Source: a virus
IMG/VR virus record: IMGVR_UViG_3300046747_000371
Location: 1 to 58,179 of that record
Reading direction: 5' to 3' (one strand)
Length of the DNA: 58,179 bases
The notes under the pieces were generated by a model, which had not been told where the DNA came from, ran no database searches, and worked only from the letters and a program-made list of their open reading frames with translations. Below, piece by piece: positions 14,234-22,782 of this stretch. A program made the position numbers and the translations under genes. Numbering within the stretch: the stretch's first letter is position 1; the number at the start of each line of letters is the position of its first letter.

Positions 14234-14751
14234 TGGCAGCCTGCCCCGCGCCTCGACGTCGCCCACGCTCGCGCAAGCTCCGCGTCTCGCGCGAGCAGCT
14301 GACGATCGTGCGCGCAGTCGCAGCGCGCGGCAGGGCGCGCCGGCAGTGCATCCCGGACGGGCACCCAGGCGCGCTCAGCTGGGAGCTCACGCCGTGGACC
14401 GACGACGACGCTGCGTGGTTCGTGACGAGCGTGCACCCGGGCGGCCTGACGCAAGAGCAGGTCGCAGCCGCGATGGGCATCTCGCGCGTGCGCGTGAGTC
14501 ACCTCGAGGGCGAGGCGCTCGAGAAGCTGCGCATCGGCTTCGCGGCCATCCTCGCGCAGTTTCCGCTCAGCGCGCTCGAGCTCGAGCTCGGCATCGCGCT
14601 CGAGCCAGAGGACTACTTGCTCGGCATGTTCGAGCTGTTCGATCGGCATCGCCGCGCAGAAGCGCGTGCTGCTGCGGGACTGATTCACGCAGCCGCGGCG
14701 CCTTATGACCCTGAACCACGAACGCAGTCCCACCACCCACAGTCGCCATGA
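14230..14751 (+). CDS. sigma-70 region 4-like DNA-binding protein, probable late regulator, 173 aa
   Basis: ATG 14230 (ATGA). The centre contains GLTQEQVAAAMGISRVRV followed by LEGEALEKLR, a helix-turn-helix of the sigma region 4 type. The N-terminus is Arg/Pro-rich with ALSWELTPW, and the C-terminus is helical. Proteins of this kind are encoded directly upstream of terminase in many high-GC phages. This one is well placed to activate late packaging and structural genes, but that is inference from position. Confidence 0.6.
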   Translation: MMAACPAPRRRPRSRKLRVSREQLTIVRAVAARGRARRQCIPDGHPGALSWELTPWTDDDAAWFVTSVHPGGLTQEQVAAAMGISRVRVSHLEGEALEKLRIGFAAILAQFPLSALELELGIALEPEDYLLGMFELFDRHRRAEARAAAGLIHAAAAPYDPEPRTQSHHPQSP

Positions 14752-15152
14752 GCAAGAATCTCTACAACGAAGACCTGCGCGCGCGCGTCTGCCAGCTCAT
14801 CCAGGCAGGCATCGACGAGCTTGACGCGTTCGGCGTCGAAGGCATCTCGCGCACGACGTTCTTCCGCTGGAAGGCCGAAGCCAGGGAGGGCGTCGAGCCG
14901 TACGCGTCGCTCTGGGTGGACGTCGAGCAGGCAGCGTCCAAGCGCAACACGACGCTCACGTTCTGGGCGATGCGCGCCGCGAAGGCCGGCAACATCGAGG
15001 CGATCTTCAAGCAGCTGCGCGCGCACCGGCCCGACCTCTACAACGACAAGCAGCGTGTCGAGCTGAGCGGTCCGAACGGCGGGCCGATCACGGCAGGCAT
15101 TCGCTACGTCGTGCATGTGCCCGAGGACGAGCCGGAGGAGCAGGACACGTGA
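14748..15152 (+). CDS. terS: terminase small subunit, 134 aa
   Basis: Recognises phage DNA for packaging. The N-terminal HTH (EDLRARVCQLIQAG, GISRTTFFRWKAEAREG) and helical oligomerisation region resemble phage terminase small subunits; ANKQR-style C-terminal residues (YNDKQRVELSGPNGGP) are also typical. It is encoded just before, and overlaps by four bases, the large subunit. Confidence 0.75.
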   Translation: MSKNLYNEDLRARVCQLIQAGIDELDAFGVEGISRTTFFRWKAEAREGVEPYASLWVDVEQAASKRNTTLTFWAMRAAKAGNIEAIFKQLRAHRPDLYNDKQRVELSGPNGGPITAGIRYVVHVPEDEPEEQDT

Positions 15153-16543
15153 CGAGCGAAGCCGCAGTCGAGGAGGTGCACGTCAGGCTCAACCCAGGGC
15201 CGCAGACAGAAGCCGTGCGCTCGTCTGCAGACGTCACCCTGTTCGGCGGCGCCGCCGGCGGCGGAAAAAGTTTTTCGACGCTGTTCCGCTTCGGTCTGCA
15301 CGCAGCGCGCTACGAGAAATACTACGGCGCGATCTTCCGGCGCGAGATGCCGCAGGTCACGATGGGCGGCGGCATCTGGGAAGAGTCGATGAGCATGTAC
15401 CCCATGTGGTCTGCTCGCCCGAACCTCAGCACGCACGAGTGGCGCTTCCCCGAGACGCGCTCGCTCATCCAGCTGCGCGGTCTGCAGCACGCCAAGGACG
15501 TCATCGACTACGCAGGCGCGCAGTTCACGGAGTTCGCTTTCGAGGAGGCGACCCTGATGGAAGAGACGCAGTTCTGGTTCATGTACTCGCGCCTGCGCTC
15601 GACGTGCGGAATGCGCCCGCGCTGCTTTCTGACCTGCAACCCCGACCCCGACAGCTGGGTCGCCAAGATGGTCAAGTGGTGGATCGGCGACGACGGCTAT
15701 GCCATCCGCGAGCGCGCCGGGGTCAAGCGCTACTTCGTGCGCGACGGCGATGCGCTCATCTGGGGCGACACGGCAGACGAGGTGCGCGACCGCGCGCAGC
15801 ACGTGCTCAACCGTCCGCGCTCGACGCGCCCGCAGAGCTTCCGCTTCATCCCAGCCATGCTCGCCGACAACCCGCGCGGCGACCCTGACTACGAGACCAA
15901 GCTGATGGCGCTGTCGCTCGTCGAGCGCATGCGTCTACTCGGCGGCAACTGGAAGATACGGCCCGCTGCCGGCACGGTGTTCAAGAAAGTCTGGTTCGAG
16001 ATTGTCGACCGCGTGCCGCACGACGTCATCGCGACCAGCCGTGGCTGGGACCTTGCGGCGACCGAGCCGAGCACCGAGAACAAGGAGCCCGACTGGACGC
16101 GCGGCGTGAAGATGAGCCGGCACGCGTCGGGGCTGTTCGTCGTGCAGGACGTCAAGAGCCTGCGCGACCGCCCTTACGCCGTCGAGCAGCTCGTGCACAG
16201 GACGACCCGCGAGGACGGGCGCGAGTGCCGGCAGGCGATGTGGCAGGACCCTGGCGGCGCCGGCAAGTCCGAGGCGCAGCGTTTTCTGCGCGAGCTTGCT
16301 GGCTGGGACGTGCGCATCGCGGTCGCGTCCGAGAACAAGCTCACGTACGCCAAGCCCGTCAGCGCGCAGGCCGAGGGCGGCAACGTGAAAGTGCTGCGCG
16401 GCGACTGGAACGAGAGCTACCTGAACGAGCTCGAGGCGTTTCCTGACGGCGCCAAGAAAGACCAAGTCGACGCGACCTCGCGCGCCTTTCTCGACCTGAC
16501 CACGAGCGTCGTGCCCACGCCCTTCTACGTGCCCGGACTTTAG
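15149..16543 (+). CDS. terL: terminase large subunit, 464 aa
   Basis: ATP-driven DNA packaging motor and nuclease. Walker A is GGAAGGGKS at residues 33-41. The Walker B region is FTEFAFEEATLMEE, with the coupling segment FLTCNPDPDSWV downstream. The C-terminal RNase H-like nuclease begins with GWDLAA, continues with the GLFVVQDV strand and ends with the acidic segment KKDQVDATSRAF. Length is normal. GTG 15149 makes a GTGA overlap with terS. Confidence 0.92.
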   Translation: MTSEAAVEEVHVRLNPGPQTEAVRSSADVTLFGGAAGGGKSFSTLFRFGLHAARYEKYYGAIFRREMPQVTMGGGIWEESMSMYPMWSARPNLSTHEWRFPETRSLIQLRGLQHAKDVIDYAGAQFTEFAFEEATLMEETQFWFMYSRLRSTCGMRPRCFLTCNPDPDSWVAKMVKWWIGDDGYAIRERAGVKRYFVRDGDALIWGDTADEVRDRAQHVLNRPRSTRPQSFRFIPAMLADNPRGDPDYETKLMALSLVERMRLLGGNWKIRPAAGTVFKKVWFEIVDRVPHDVIATSRGWDLAATEPSTENKEPDWTRGVKMSRHASGLFVVQDVKSLRDRPYAVEQLVHRTTREDGRECRQAMWQDPGGAGKSEAQRFLRELAGWDVRIAVASENKLTYAKPVSAQAEGGNVKVLRGDWNESYLNELEAFPDGAKKDQVDATSRAFLDLTTSVVPTPFYVPGL

Positions 16544-16555
16544 GAGACCACCGCC

Positions 16556-18127
16556 ATGCCCTACGCATCCACCAAAGACGCTCTCGAGGCCAAGCGCGAC
16601 GGCTACGCGCTCGAGCTCGAGTGGCACAAGTTCTTGCTCGACAGCTACACGGGCGCGGGCGGCTACCTCGGCCGCATCAAGCAGGACGCCGCGGGCTTCT
16701 GGGGCATCGTCACGCAGACGTACAGCAAGTTCGCGACGCTCAGCAAAAGCGTGGTCGAGGCGTCGCACAGCTACCTCGACCGCTTCAACGCAGAAGACTC
16801 GATCAAGTACCAGCGGCGCGTCGACGTCGCGCACTACCTCAACTACGTCGAGCCGACGACTGCGATCAAGGTCGGCTACATCGCGCGCAAGCCCCACAAG
16901 CGAAACAACGTGCCGCCCGAGCTGCTCGAGTGGATCGATCGCACCGGCTACGACAAGGACCTGCGCAGGCGCGCGCTCGTCACGGCGGTGCTCGGCTGGT
17001 TTCCGATGCTGGTCGACCTGCCGAGCTCTCCGCGCGAGGCGCTCACCGTCGAGCAGACGGGCAAGCTCGAGCCGTACGTCGTGCTCAACCTGCCCTGTCA
17101 CCTGTTCGACTACGAGCTCGACGACGACGGCGCGTTCGTCTGGGCCAAGCTCGGCGTGACGTTCACGCGCAAGGCTTCGTGGGACCAGGACGCAGAGCGG
17201 GTCACGCGCTACACGGTCTGGACGCGCACCGACTGGACCGTCTACGAGGTCTCGGGCGAGCTCGTCGGCGCGCCGACGCATGGCGCGCACAACTTCGGCG
17301 CGGTGCCTATCGTCTCGTGGCGTGCGGACACGAGCGTCGAGGACAGCGTCAAAGCCAAGAGCGTCAACGCCAACATCGCGCTTGAGTGCCGGCGTCTGTT
17401 CAACTTGATCTCCGAGATGGACGAGCACATCCGCTGCCAGGTGTTTGCGCAGCTCGTCTGGCCAGGCGCTGCGCCTGCTGCGAACAACACGGGCACGGGC
17501 GGCGTCTCGACCGGGCTCGTCATCAGCGACCAGGCCAAGGTGGTGCCGTTCTACCTCGCGCCGCCGGCGAGCATCGCCGCGACGCTCGAGGCGCGCATCG
17601 TCGCCACCATCATCGAGATCTACCGCATCAGCGGCGTCGAGTATGCGAAAGCGAGCGGCGTCAACACGTCTGCCCAGAGCAAGGAAGTCGAGTTCGAGAA
17701 AACGAACGTGGCCATCGTGAGCTTGGCGCAGGCGCTGGCGCGCGCAGACCGCGACACGCTCATCCTGGTGGGGCGCGGTCTTGGCGTTGCCGAGGAAGCG
17801 CTGCAGGCCATCGAGTGCACGGCGCACGAGAGCTACGCGGACGCAGCGCTCGGCGACGAGCTCGAGCAGGTCACGCAGGCGCTGTCGCTCAACATCGGGC
17901 GGCAGGCCAAAGTCGAGATGCTGCAGCGCCTCGTCCAGAAGCTGCTGCCCGGCCTCGCCAGCGACACCAAGCTGACCATCGACGGCGAGATCGAGCAGGA
18001 GATCGACCAGGCGCAGAAGGACAAGGAAGCGGCCACCGCTGCGCTCACGGAGGGCGCAGCCGAGCCTGACGACGGCGAGCCGCCGCCGCCGCCCCAGGAC
18101 GACAAGCAGCAGCGGGAGGCAGCGTGA
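16556..18127 (+). CDS. portal protein, 523 aa
   Basis: Forms the dodecameric DNA channel at the capsid vertex. The sequence resembles the DUF4055-type portal family: N-terminal helices, YLNYVEPTTAIKVGYIARKP, the mixed region NLPCHLFDYELDDDGAFVW, and the long C-terminal helical part QSKEVEFEKTNVAIVSLAQAL, which fits portal stem/crown organisation. The tail is Pro/Asp-rich. It directly follows terL with its own GGAGAC site. Confidence 0.82.
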   Translation: MPYASTKDALEAKRDGYALELEWHKFLLDSYTGAGGYLGRIKQDAAGFWGIVTQTYSKFATLSKSVVEASHSYLDRFNAEDSIKYQRRVDVAHYLNYVEPTTAIKVGYIARKPHKRNNVPPELLEWIDRTGYDKDLRRRALVTAVLGWFPMLVDLPSSPREALTVEQTGKLEPYVVLNLPCHLFDYELDDDGAFVWAKLGVTFTRKASWDQDAERVTRYTVWTRTDWTVYEVSGELVGAPTHGAHNFGAVPIVSWRADTSVEDSVKAKSVNANIALECRRLFNLISEMDEHIRCQVFAQLVWPGAAPAANNTGTGGVSTGLVISDQAKVVPFYLAPPASIAATLEARIVATIIEIYRISGVEYAKASGVNTSAQSKEVEFEKTNVAIVSLAQALARADRDTLILVGRGLGVAEEALQAIECTAHESYADAALGDELEQVTQALSLNIGRQAKVEMLQRLVQKLLPGLASDTKLTIDGEIEQEIDQAQKDKEAATAALTEGAAEPDDGEPPPPPQDDKQQREAA

Positions 18128-18435
18128 CGCTCACGGACGGCAGGCTTATCGAGCTCGAGGACAAGGCGCTCGCGTCGCGCTCGTCGACGGTGCCCGAGGC
18201 GTGCTTCAACGTGAGCGTGCACGGCGGCGACCTGCTCGCGCTCGTGCAGCTGGCGCAGCAGCTCGACGTGCTGCGCGCGATGCCAGGCTTCAAGGCGATC
18301 GCTGCCACGCTGCGCAGCGACTACGCCGAGTGGCTCTACAACGAGCAGACCGGGCAGGAGGAGTACCCGGGCGAAGCCAAGGACTGGCGCGAGGCGTACG
18401 CGGTGCTGCTGCTGCTCCTGCAGGAGGCGCTGTGA
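18124..18435 (+). CDS. hypothetical protein, 103 aa
   Basis: GTG 18124 in a GTGA overlap with the portal gene. Helical with a Tyr/Glu-rich middle (EWLYNEQTGQEEYPGE) and a Leu-rich end (AYAVLLLLLQEAL). No family recognised. It is the first of a group of eight genes lying between portal and head morphogenesis genes that are normally adjacent. Confidence 0.5.
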   Translation: MTLTDGRLIELEDKALASRSSTVPEACFNVSVHGGDLLALVQLAQQLDVLRAMPGFKAIAATLRSDYAEWLYNEQTGQEEYPGEAKDWREAYAVLLLLLQEAL

Positions 18436-18617
18436 CGCTGACCAAGCAGCAGGTCGGCCAGATGACCGTCGCGACGTGGGTCGTCGTGCTCGCGCTGTGG
18501 TTCGGGGCGATCGTCGTTGGGCTGCCCTGGCTCGCCAGGCGCGACCGTCGCGCGTGCATCGAACGCAACCTGAAGAGCGGGCAGCCGCTCGGCGTCGCTG
18601 AGGAGGTCTGCCAGTGA
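18432..18617 (+). CDS. small single-TM membrane protein, 61 aa
   Basis: GTG 18432 overlaps the upstream stop. One clear membrane helix (ATWVVVLALWFGAIVVGL) is followed by a positively charged segment (ARRDRRACIER), giving an N-out/C-in prediction. It could be a lysis accessory or a host membrane modifier. Nothing specific is visible. Confidence 0.5.
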   Translation: MTLTKQQVGQMTVATWVVVLALWFGAIVVGLPWLARRDRRACIERNLKSGQPLGVAEEVCQ

Positions 18618-18772
18618 GACACAACCACGAAGACCAAGTCGTGCGCGTAGGCTGCGCATTCATGATGCTGGCGCTCGTCGTCGCTTTCCTGGCGAGCCTG
18701 CCGCTGTTCGACCAGCTGCTGAACGACGCCGACGCGCTGCACCGCGACGTCGAGGAACGAGGCCACCGATGA
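18614..18772 (+). CDS. small single-TM membrane protein, 52 aa
   Basis: GTG 18614 to TGA 18770-18772, coupled on both sides. One membrane helix (FMMLALVVAFLASLPLF) is flanked by a polar N-terminus and an amphipathic C-terminus (NDADALHRDVEERGHR). It forms a tandem pair with the preceding single-TM protein. A holin/spanin-like pair is possible but not demonstrated. Confidence 0.5.
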   Translation: MRHNHEDQVVRVGCAFMMLALVVAFLASLPLFDQLLNDADALHRDVEERGHR

Positions 18773-19008
18773 AGCTCGCCCGCATACGCCTCGAGTTCGA
18801 CCTGCGGCATGCATGGGTCGGCGTGTCCTGGGATGACCGGCCCGTCGTCGACCAGCTCGTCATCGTCGAGCGACGCCTGCCGAGCGGCACGCGCATCGAG
18901 CGCCTGGTGCACCCGCGGCACCTGCACGTCTACCTTTGCCTGATTCCCTTCGTGGCGCTGCACGTCGAGTTCTCGCTCGGCCTGCCGCGCGAGGAGCCCA
19001 CGCCATGA
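18769..19008 (+). CDS. hypothetical protein, 79 aa
   Basis: ATG 18769 in an ATGA overlap. Predicted beta-rich (ARIRLEFDLRHAWVGVSW, QLVIVERRL) with a hydrophobic C-terminal stretch (VYLCLIPFVALHVEF). No family recognised. Confidence 0.5.
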   Translation: MKLARIRLEFDLRHAWVGVSWDDRPVVDQLVIVERRLPSGTRIERLVHPRHLHVYLCLIPFVALHVEFSLGLPREEPTP

Positions 19009-19355
19009 GCCAGTCCTGGACCATCAGCATGGGCGACTACCCGGCCGGCTTCGAGAGCGCGCGTCTGCTCGTCGCGACGTTCCTGGGCATGTCGATGGTC
19101 GTCGCGTGCGACAGCTTCGACACAACCTTCACCGTCATGCTCGAGGCAGACGACGGCACGTGTCCGGTCGAGGTTACGCCCGCATCGTTCGCGAGCATCG
19201 CGGTCTCGTGCGCAGCCGTGCGCAAGCAGCCGCGTAAGCCGCTCATCGTGCTGCAGCGGCGCGACGTCGACAGGCCGTTCTCGTTCGTCCAGTTCGCCGA
19301 CGCGGACGAAGCGAGTGTGCTCTTGACGCAGGCGCAAAGGGAGACACCACAGTGA
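19005..19355 (+). CDS. hypothetical protein, 116 aa
   Basis: ATG 19005 (ATGA overlap) is chosen over the longer frame. Mixed alpha/beta protein with hydrophobic FLGMSMVVAC and a FVQFADADEASVLLT segment. No known motif. Coupled to the following zinc-ribbon gene. Confidence 0.5.
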   Translation: MSQSWTISMGDYPAGFESARLLVATFLGMSMVVACDSFDTTFTVMLEADDGTCPVEVTPASFASIAVSCAAVRKQPRKPLIVLQRRDVDRPFSFVQFADADEASVLLTQAQRETPQ

Positions 19356-19705
19356 ACATCACCGCGCACGAGGTTCTCACCTGCGACGTGTGCGGACGCA
19401 GGATCGAGCGCCTGCGGTCAGCAATGCTGGCGTGGACGGTTGAATCTGACGATCGCGTGTCAGCGCTGAGACTGTCTCACAAGGGCGAGTGCGACGACGA
19501 CAAGCGCTACTACTTCGATGAACTGGACGTCTACGCGCATCCGGCGTGGGCTCTGCGCAAGCTAATGCACCTGCACCTGTTCTATCTGTTCACGGCAGAG
19601 CAGGCGCGACGACTTGCGCTTATCGCATGGGCCGCGTCTGCCGTGGCGACAGCTGAGGAAAAACGCAGAAGCGTATCCTACGGACAGTTCTTGATGTCGA
19701 TGTAG
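19352..19705 (+). CDS. zinc-ribbon-containing hypothetical protein, 117 aa
   Basis: GTG 19352. It has CDVCGRR near residue 11 and a later Cys (GECDDD), a partial zinc ribbon, followed by helical, hydrophobic HLHLFYLFTAEQARRLALIAW. Codon use is visibly less GC3-biased here and in the next two genes than in the flanking structural genes, a sign of later acquisition. Confidence 0.5.
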   Translation: MNITAHEVLTCDVCGRRIERLRSAMLAWTVESDDRVSALRLSHKGECDDDKRYYFDELDVYAHPAWALRKLMHLHLFYLFTAEQARRLALIAWAASAVATAEEKRRSVSYGQFLMSM

Positions 19706-19768
19706 TGAGCAAGCATCCACCGCTCTTTCACAACGAGCGGCAAGGACGACGCGGGGGGATGAAGAGCC

Positions 19769-20455
19769 ATGGTCTATTTCGTAATCGGCGAGGGCACTCG
19801 CATGCTCAAGATTGGCAAGGCCGACGACGTCGCGCTGCGCGTCAAGGATCTGCAGGTCGGAAGCCCAGCGGTGCTGCGTGTCGCGTTGCTTTGCTCGGGC
19901 GGACTTGCCGAAGAGGGCGCGCTGCACAGACGCTTTGCGGAGCATCGCCGGCACGGCGAGTGGTTTGTCGCGGATGCGATTCTGAGCGAGTGCGCGGCAT
20001 GGACAGAGGAGACGCGAGTCTGCCAGGCGTGCGGTCATGAACGCGACCGCCACGCACAACGCTTCTGCCGCGCGCGCATCGAGCGCTTTCGCGCAGTGTA
20101 CGGCCGCGCTCTTCAGGAGCGACACCAGTACCGGTGCCTCTATCGAAGCGAGAACGGCAGGGCTTGCCGCACGCAAGTGCGAGGCGCGCTCTTCTGCGCG
20201 CAGCACGCTAGGCCGCACACGCCGTCTGAGCAGGAGCTCGACTGGGAGTACGGCGGGCCTCGGGCAGTCGAGCGTGCCGCTGAGGACAAGCTTTGGGTAG
20301 ACAGGCGCGAAGCAAAGTATCGCGCGATCGAGGAGTACAACGCCGCAGAGCAGATAGCGTGGGACGCGCGTCGTCACGCCGATCAGCGCGCACGAGAGCA
20401 GGAGACGCTGGACGCCCAGGTCCGGCTCGCTGCGCGTCAGGCAGTCGGGCAGTGA
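19769..20455 (+). CDS. T5orf172-like (GIY-YIG superfamily) protein, 228 aa
   Basis: The N-terminal 70 residues match the T5 orf172 / Mug113 type of GIY-YIG fold: VYFVIGEG, LKIGKADDVALRVKDLQ, a strand around LRVALL, then ALHRRFAEHRRHGEWF. A Cys/His cluster follows (VCQACGHERDRHAQRFC and CLYRSENGRACRTQV...FCAQH), then a charged helical tail. Such genes are often selfish or mobile nucleases or DNA-binding proteins in phages. It sits between portal and the MuF head gene, with reduced codon bias, suggesting insertion. Confidence 0.65.
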   Translation: MVYFVIGEGTRMLKIGKADDVALRVKDLQVGSPAVLRVALLCSGGLAEEGALHRRFAEHRRHGEWFVADAILSECAAWTEETRVCQACGHERDRHAQRFCRARIERFRAVYGRALQERHQYRCLYRSENGRACRTQVRGALFCAQHARPHTPSEQELDWEYGGPRAVERAAEDKLWVDRREAKYRAIEEYNAAEQIAWDARRHADQRAREQETLDAQVRLAARQAVGQ

Positions 20456-20474
20456 AGAGCGGGAGGCGCGCGCC

Positions 20475-21110
20475 ATGAGCGACGACACTGAGACGGACTA
20501 CCCGCAGGACTATGACCAGCTGGAGCGCGCCATCAGGCGCACTCCAAAGCTGCACATGCCGGGCGTTGCGACGAAGCTGCGAGCGCTTGGCTATCTGACC
20601 AGCCTAGTCGAGCGCAACGACGCATGCCTGAACCGAAGTGGCGAGCGACCAGTCGGGGCGATTCTGCTGTGTCCGTACAGCTCACCGCAGCACTGGGACC
20701 ACACGAGGCCGCTGATCTGGCGATGGCACGTCGATCACCACATGGTGAAGTTTCCACTACGCTCTTACAGAGAGCTAAGTCTTGAGTGCTCACGCGACCG
20801 TGACCCGTACCGCAACCCATACTGGACGCGTGCCGCAGACCAGCAGCGCAAGCTAGAGCTGTCCTGCCTGCCTTCTGAGCTGTCTGACATCGCTGCATGG
20901 CTGCCAGCATGGATCGACGCGCGCGACCGTGGAGAGCCGCACCCGAGCTGCAATGTCGCGATGTCGCGTAGTGGAGACGTGCTGGACTACGCGTGGACGG
21001 CTAGCGCTGCGCGGGAGATGGACGCTTGGCAGCAAGCGCAGCAGCAGCGCGAACTCGCACGCCAACAACAGCGACAGGCGCGCGAGCGCCGGCAGGAGAC
21101 CGATGCCTGA
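20475..21110 (+). CDS. hypothetical protein, 211 aa
   Basis: ATG 20475. Contains Trp/His-rich segments (HWDHTRPLIWRWHVDHHM) and a very Gln/Arg-rich C-terminal helix (QQQRELARQQQRQARERR). No family recognised. It shares relaxed codon bias with the preceding T5orf172-like gene, so the two may have arrived together. The stop overlaps the MuF gene start by eight bases. Confidence 0.5.
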   Translation: MSDDTETDYPQDYDQLERAIRRTPKLHMPGVATKLRALGYLTSLVERNDACLNRSGERPVGAILLCPYSSPQHWDHTRPLIWRWHVDHHMVKFPLRSYRELSLECSRDRDPYRNPYWTRAADQQRKLELSCLPSELSDIAAWLPAWIDARDRGEPHPSCNVAMSRSGDVLDYAWTASAAREMDAWQQAQQQRELARQQQRQARERRQETDA

Positions 21111-22782
21111 CAAAGCGCTCACGCTGTACCGCGCAGAGCTGCAGAAGCTGCTAGGCGCCATCCGCCGCGGCGAGCTCGAGCTCGAGGCCGCGCACTCGCA
21201 GCTCGCGACCGACGTCATCGCCAAGCTGCGCGAGGCAACCAAGACGCGCCGCACGACTGCGCAGCTCGAGCAGCTGTTCGATGCGGAGTTCGCAAAGACG
21301 TTCCCGAAGCGCGTGCGCATCGTACGCACGAACATCCGCGAGGGCGCAGACGCAGGACCCGCAGTCGGCAAGCGGACGTTTCGCGCGGTGCTCGGCGAGG
21401 ACGTGGTCGACTCGCAGGTACGCGAGACAGCGGGCGCGATGGCCGAGGCGGCAGACCGCATCGCCGGCCGCATCACCGTCGACAAGGTCGGGCTCACCAA
21501 GCGCATGCGGCGCGTCGACCGCGAGGTCTCGCAGGGCATGGCGCAGGAGGTGCAGCGCGGCATCAAGCAGCAGCGCGGCATCCTCGGCGCAGCGCGCAAG
21601 ATCGAGCGCATCGACCCGCGTAGCGTCGAGCTGCCCAAGTACCTGCAGGAGCTCGAGGCCGCCGCACGCGCAGGCGACAAGGGCGCAGTGCGCGACATCG
21701 CGCGCAGCTACACCAAGCGCATCGCCCAGCTCGGCGAGGTGCAGACTGACGGCACGTTCCTCGCGAGCAAGTACAGCCTCAAGAGCGCCACGAAGAAGTT
21801 CGTCGCGGACGTGCAGACCGCGAGCAGCAAGCAGCTCGACGGCGTCGTGAAGCGCTACGTGAAAGAGAAGCTGGCGTATCAGGCCAACCGCATCGCGCGC
21901 AGCGAGACGGTCGAGGCGATGCGCCAGAGTTACGTCAAGCAGATGGGCGACAAGGCCGGCGTGGTCTGCTTCCAGTGGACGCTGAGCAACCGGCACGCGT
22001 CGGCGCTGCACGGCGGCTCGCGCGAGGACGTCTGCGACATCCTGGCCAACCAGAACGCGTACGGCCTCGGGCCAGGGCGCTACCCCGCTGCGCACGTGCC
22101 GAAGCTGCCGCACCCGAACTGCATTCCGCCAGGGCACATGATCGAGACCAGCGAGGGCGACGTGCCGATCGAGCGCATCGTGCCGGGCATGCTCGTGCGC
22201 ACGCACTCAGGCGCGCTGCGATCTGTGCTGCGCCTGAGCGTGCGCTCGTGGCGTGGGGCGCTTGTCGTCGCGACTATCGGCGACGACAAGCGCCTGGAAG
22301 CGACGCCAGAGCACGAGGTGCTTACCGGCCGTGGCTGGCAGGCGGCGGAGCGTCTTCGCGTGGGTGACCTGGTCGTGACGCTTGTCTCTGCAGAGCGCCG
22401 CTTCACGCCTGCCCTCGTGACGGCGCTCGACCGCGTCGAGTATGACGGCCCGGTGCACAACTTCGCAGTCGCTGTCGACAAGACTTACGTCGTCGGCGGC
22501 ATCGTCGTGCACAACTGCCTCTGCACGGTGCACGCAGTCATCGACCGCAGTCACTTCGACCGCTCTGCAGACGAAGGTCGCGTGCCTGCAGACATGCAGG
22601 ACCACGAGTCGCCCGACGCAACGGCCTGGCTCAAGCAGAACCCCGGCAAGGCGCGCGCCATCCTCGGCCCGACCAGACACGCTGCGCTCGAGCGGGGCGT
22701 GCAGGTGCTCGAGCCGACCGGGCAGATCAAGCGCGTCAGCGCGCTGGTGCAGCGCAGCAGCAGAAAGGCAGGCGCGCGATGA
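21103..22782 (+). CDS. MuF-like head morphogenesis protein containing a mini-intein, 559 aa
   Basis: The extein is a SPP1 gp7 / Mu gpF-type minor head protein: helical N-terminus, then AYQANRIARSETVEAMRQSY and FQWTLSNRHASALHGG, and the family's terminal HPNCxC motif. That motif is split. Residue 340 begins CIPPGHMIE and residue 471 ends VVHN, giving a 132-residue Hint domain between HPN and CLCTVHA. Removing it restores HPNCLC and a 427-residue protein of normal size. ATG 21103 is chosen; upstream in-frame residues belong to the overlapping previous gene. The protein probably enters or lines the capsid next to the portal. Confidence 0.85.
   Translation: MPDKALTLYRAELQKLLGAIRRGELELEAAHSQLATDVIAKLREATKTRRTTAQLEQLFDAEFAKTFPKRVRIVRTNIREGADAGPAVGKRTFRAVLGEDVVDSQVRETAGAMAEAADRIAGRITVDKVGLTKRMRRVDREVSQGMAQEVQRGIKQQRGILGAARKIERIDPRSVELPKYLQELEAAARAGDKGAVRDIARSYTKRIAQLGEVQTDGTFLASKYSLKSATKKFVADVQTASSKQLDGVVKRYVKEKLAYQANRIARSETVEAMRQSYVKQMGDKAGVVCFQWTLSNRHASALHGGSREDVCDILANQNAYGLGPGRYPAAHVPKLPHPNCIPPGHMIETSEGDVPIERIVPGMLVRTHSGALRSVLRLSVRSWRGALVVATIGDDKRLEATPEHEVLTGRGWQAAERLRVGDLVVTLVSAERRFTPALVTALDRVEYDGPVHNFAVAVDKTYVVGGIVVHNCLCTVHAVIDRSHFDRSADEGRVPADMQDHESPDATAWLKQNPGKARAILGPTRHAALERGVQVLEPTGQIKRVSALVQRSSRKAGAR
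22120..22515 (+). other. mini-intein (Hint domain) coding segment, 132 codons, no homing endonuclease
   Basis: Block A starts with C1 (CIPPGHMIETSEGDVPIE). Block B has the T62-x-x-H65 motif (TPEHEVLTG), and the block F/G end is KTYVVGGIVVHN with H131-N132 followed by +1 Cys. These are the nucleophiles needed for class 1 splicing. The residue before T122-Y123, usually His in block F, is Lys. The length leaves no room for an endonuclease, so mobility would need an enzyme in trans. Confidence 0.85.

Noticed and set aside
15935-17827. 630-codon antisense frame opposite terminase and portal genes
   Set aside because: Arg/Val/Asp-rich mirror of GC3-biased coding sequence; no motif, no ribosome binding site.
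19705-20040. 111-codon rightward frame starting at GTG 19705
   Set aside because: It overlaps the better supported T5orf172-like gene in another frame and is Arg/Gly-rich without motif.
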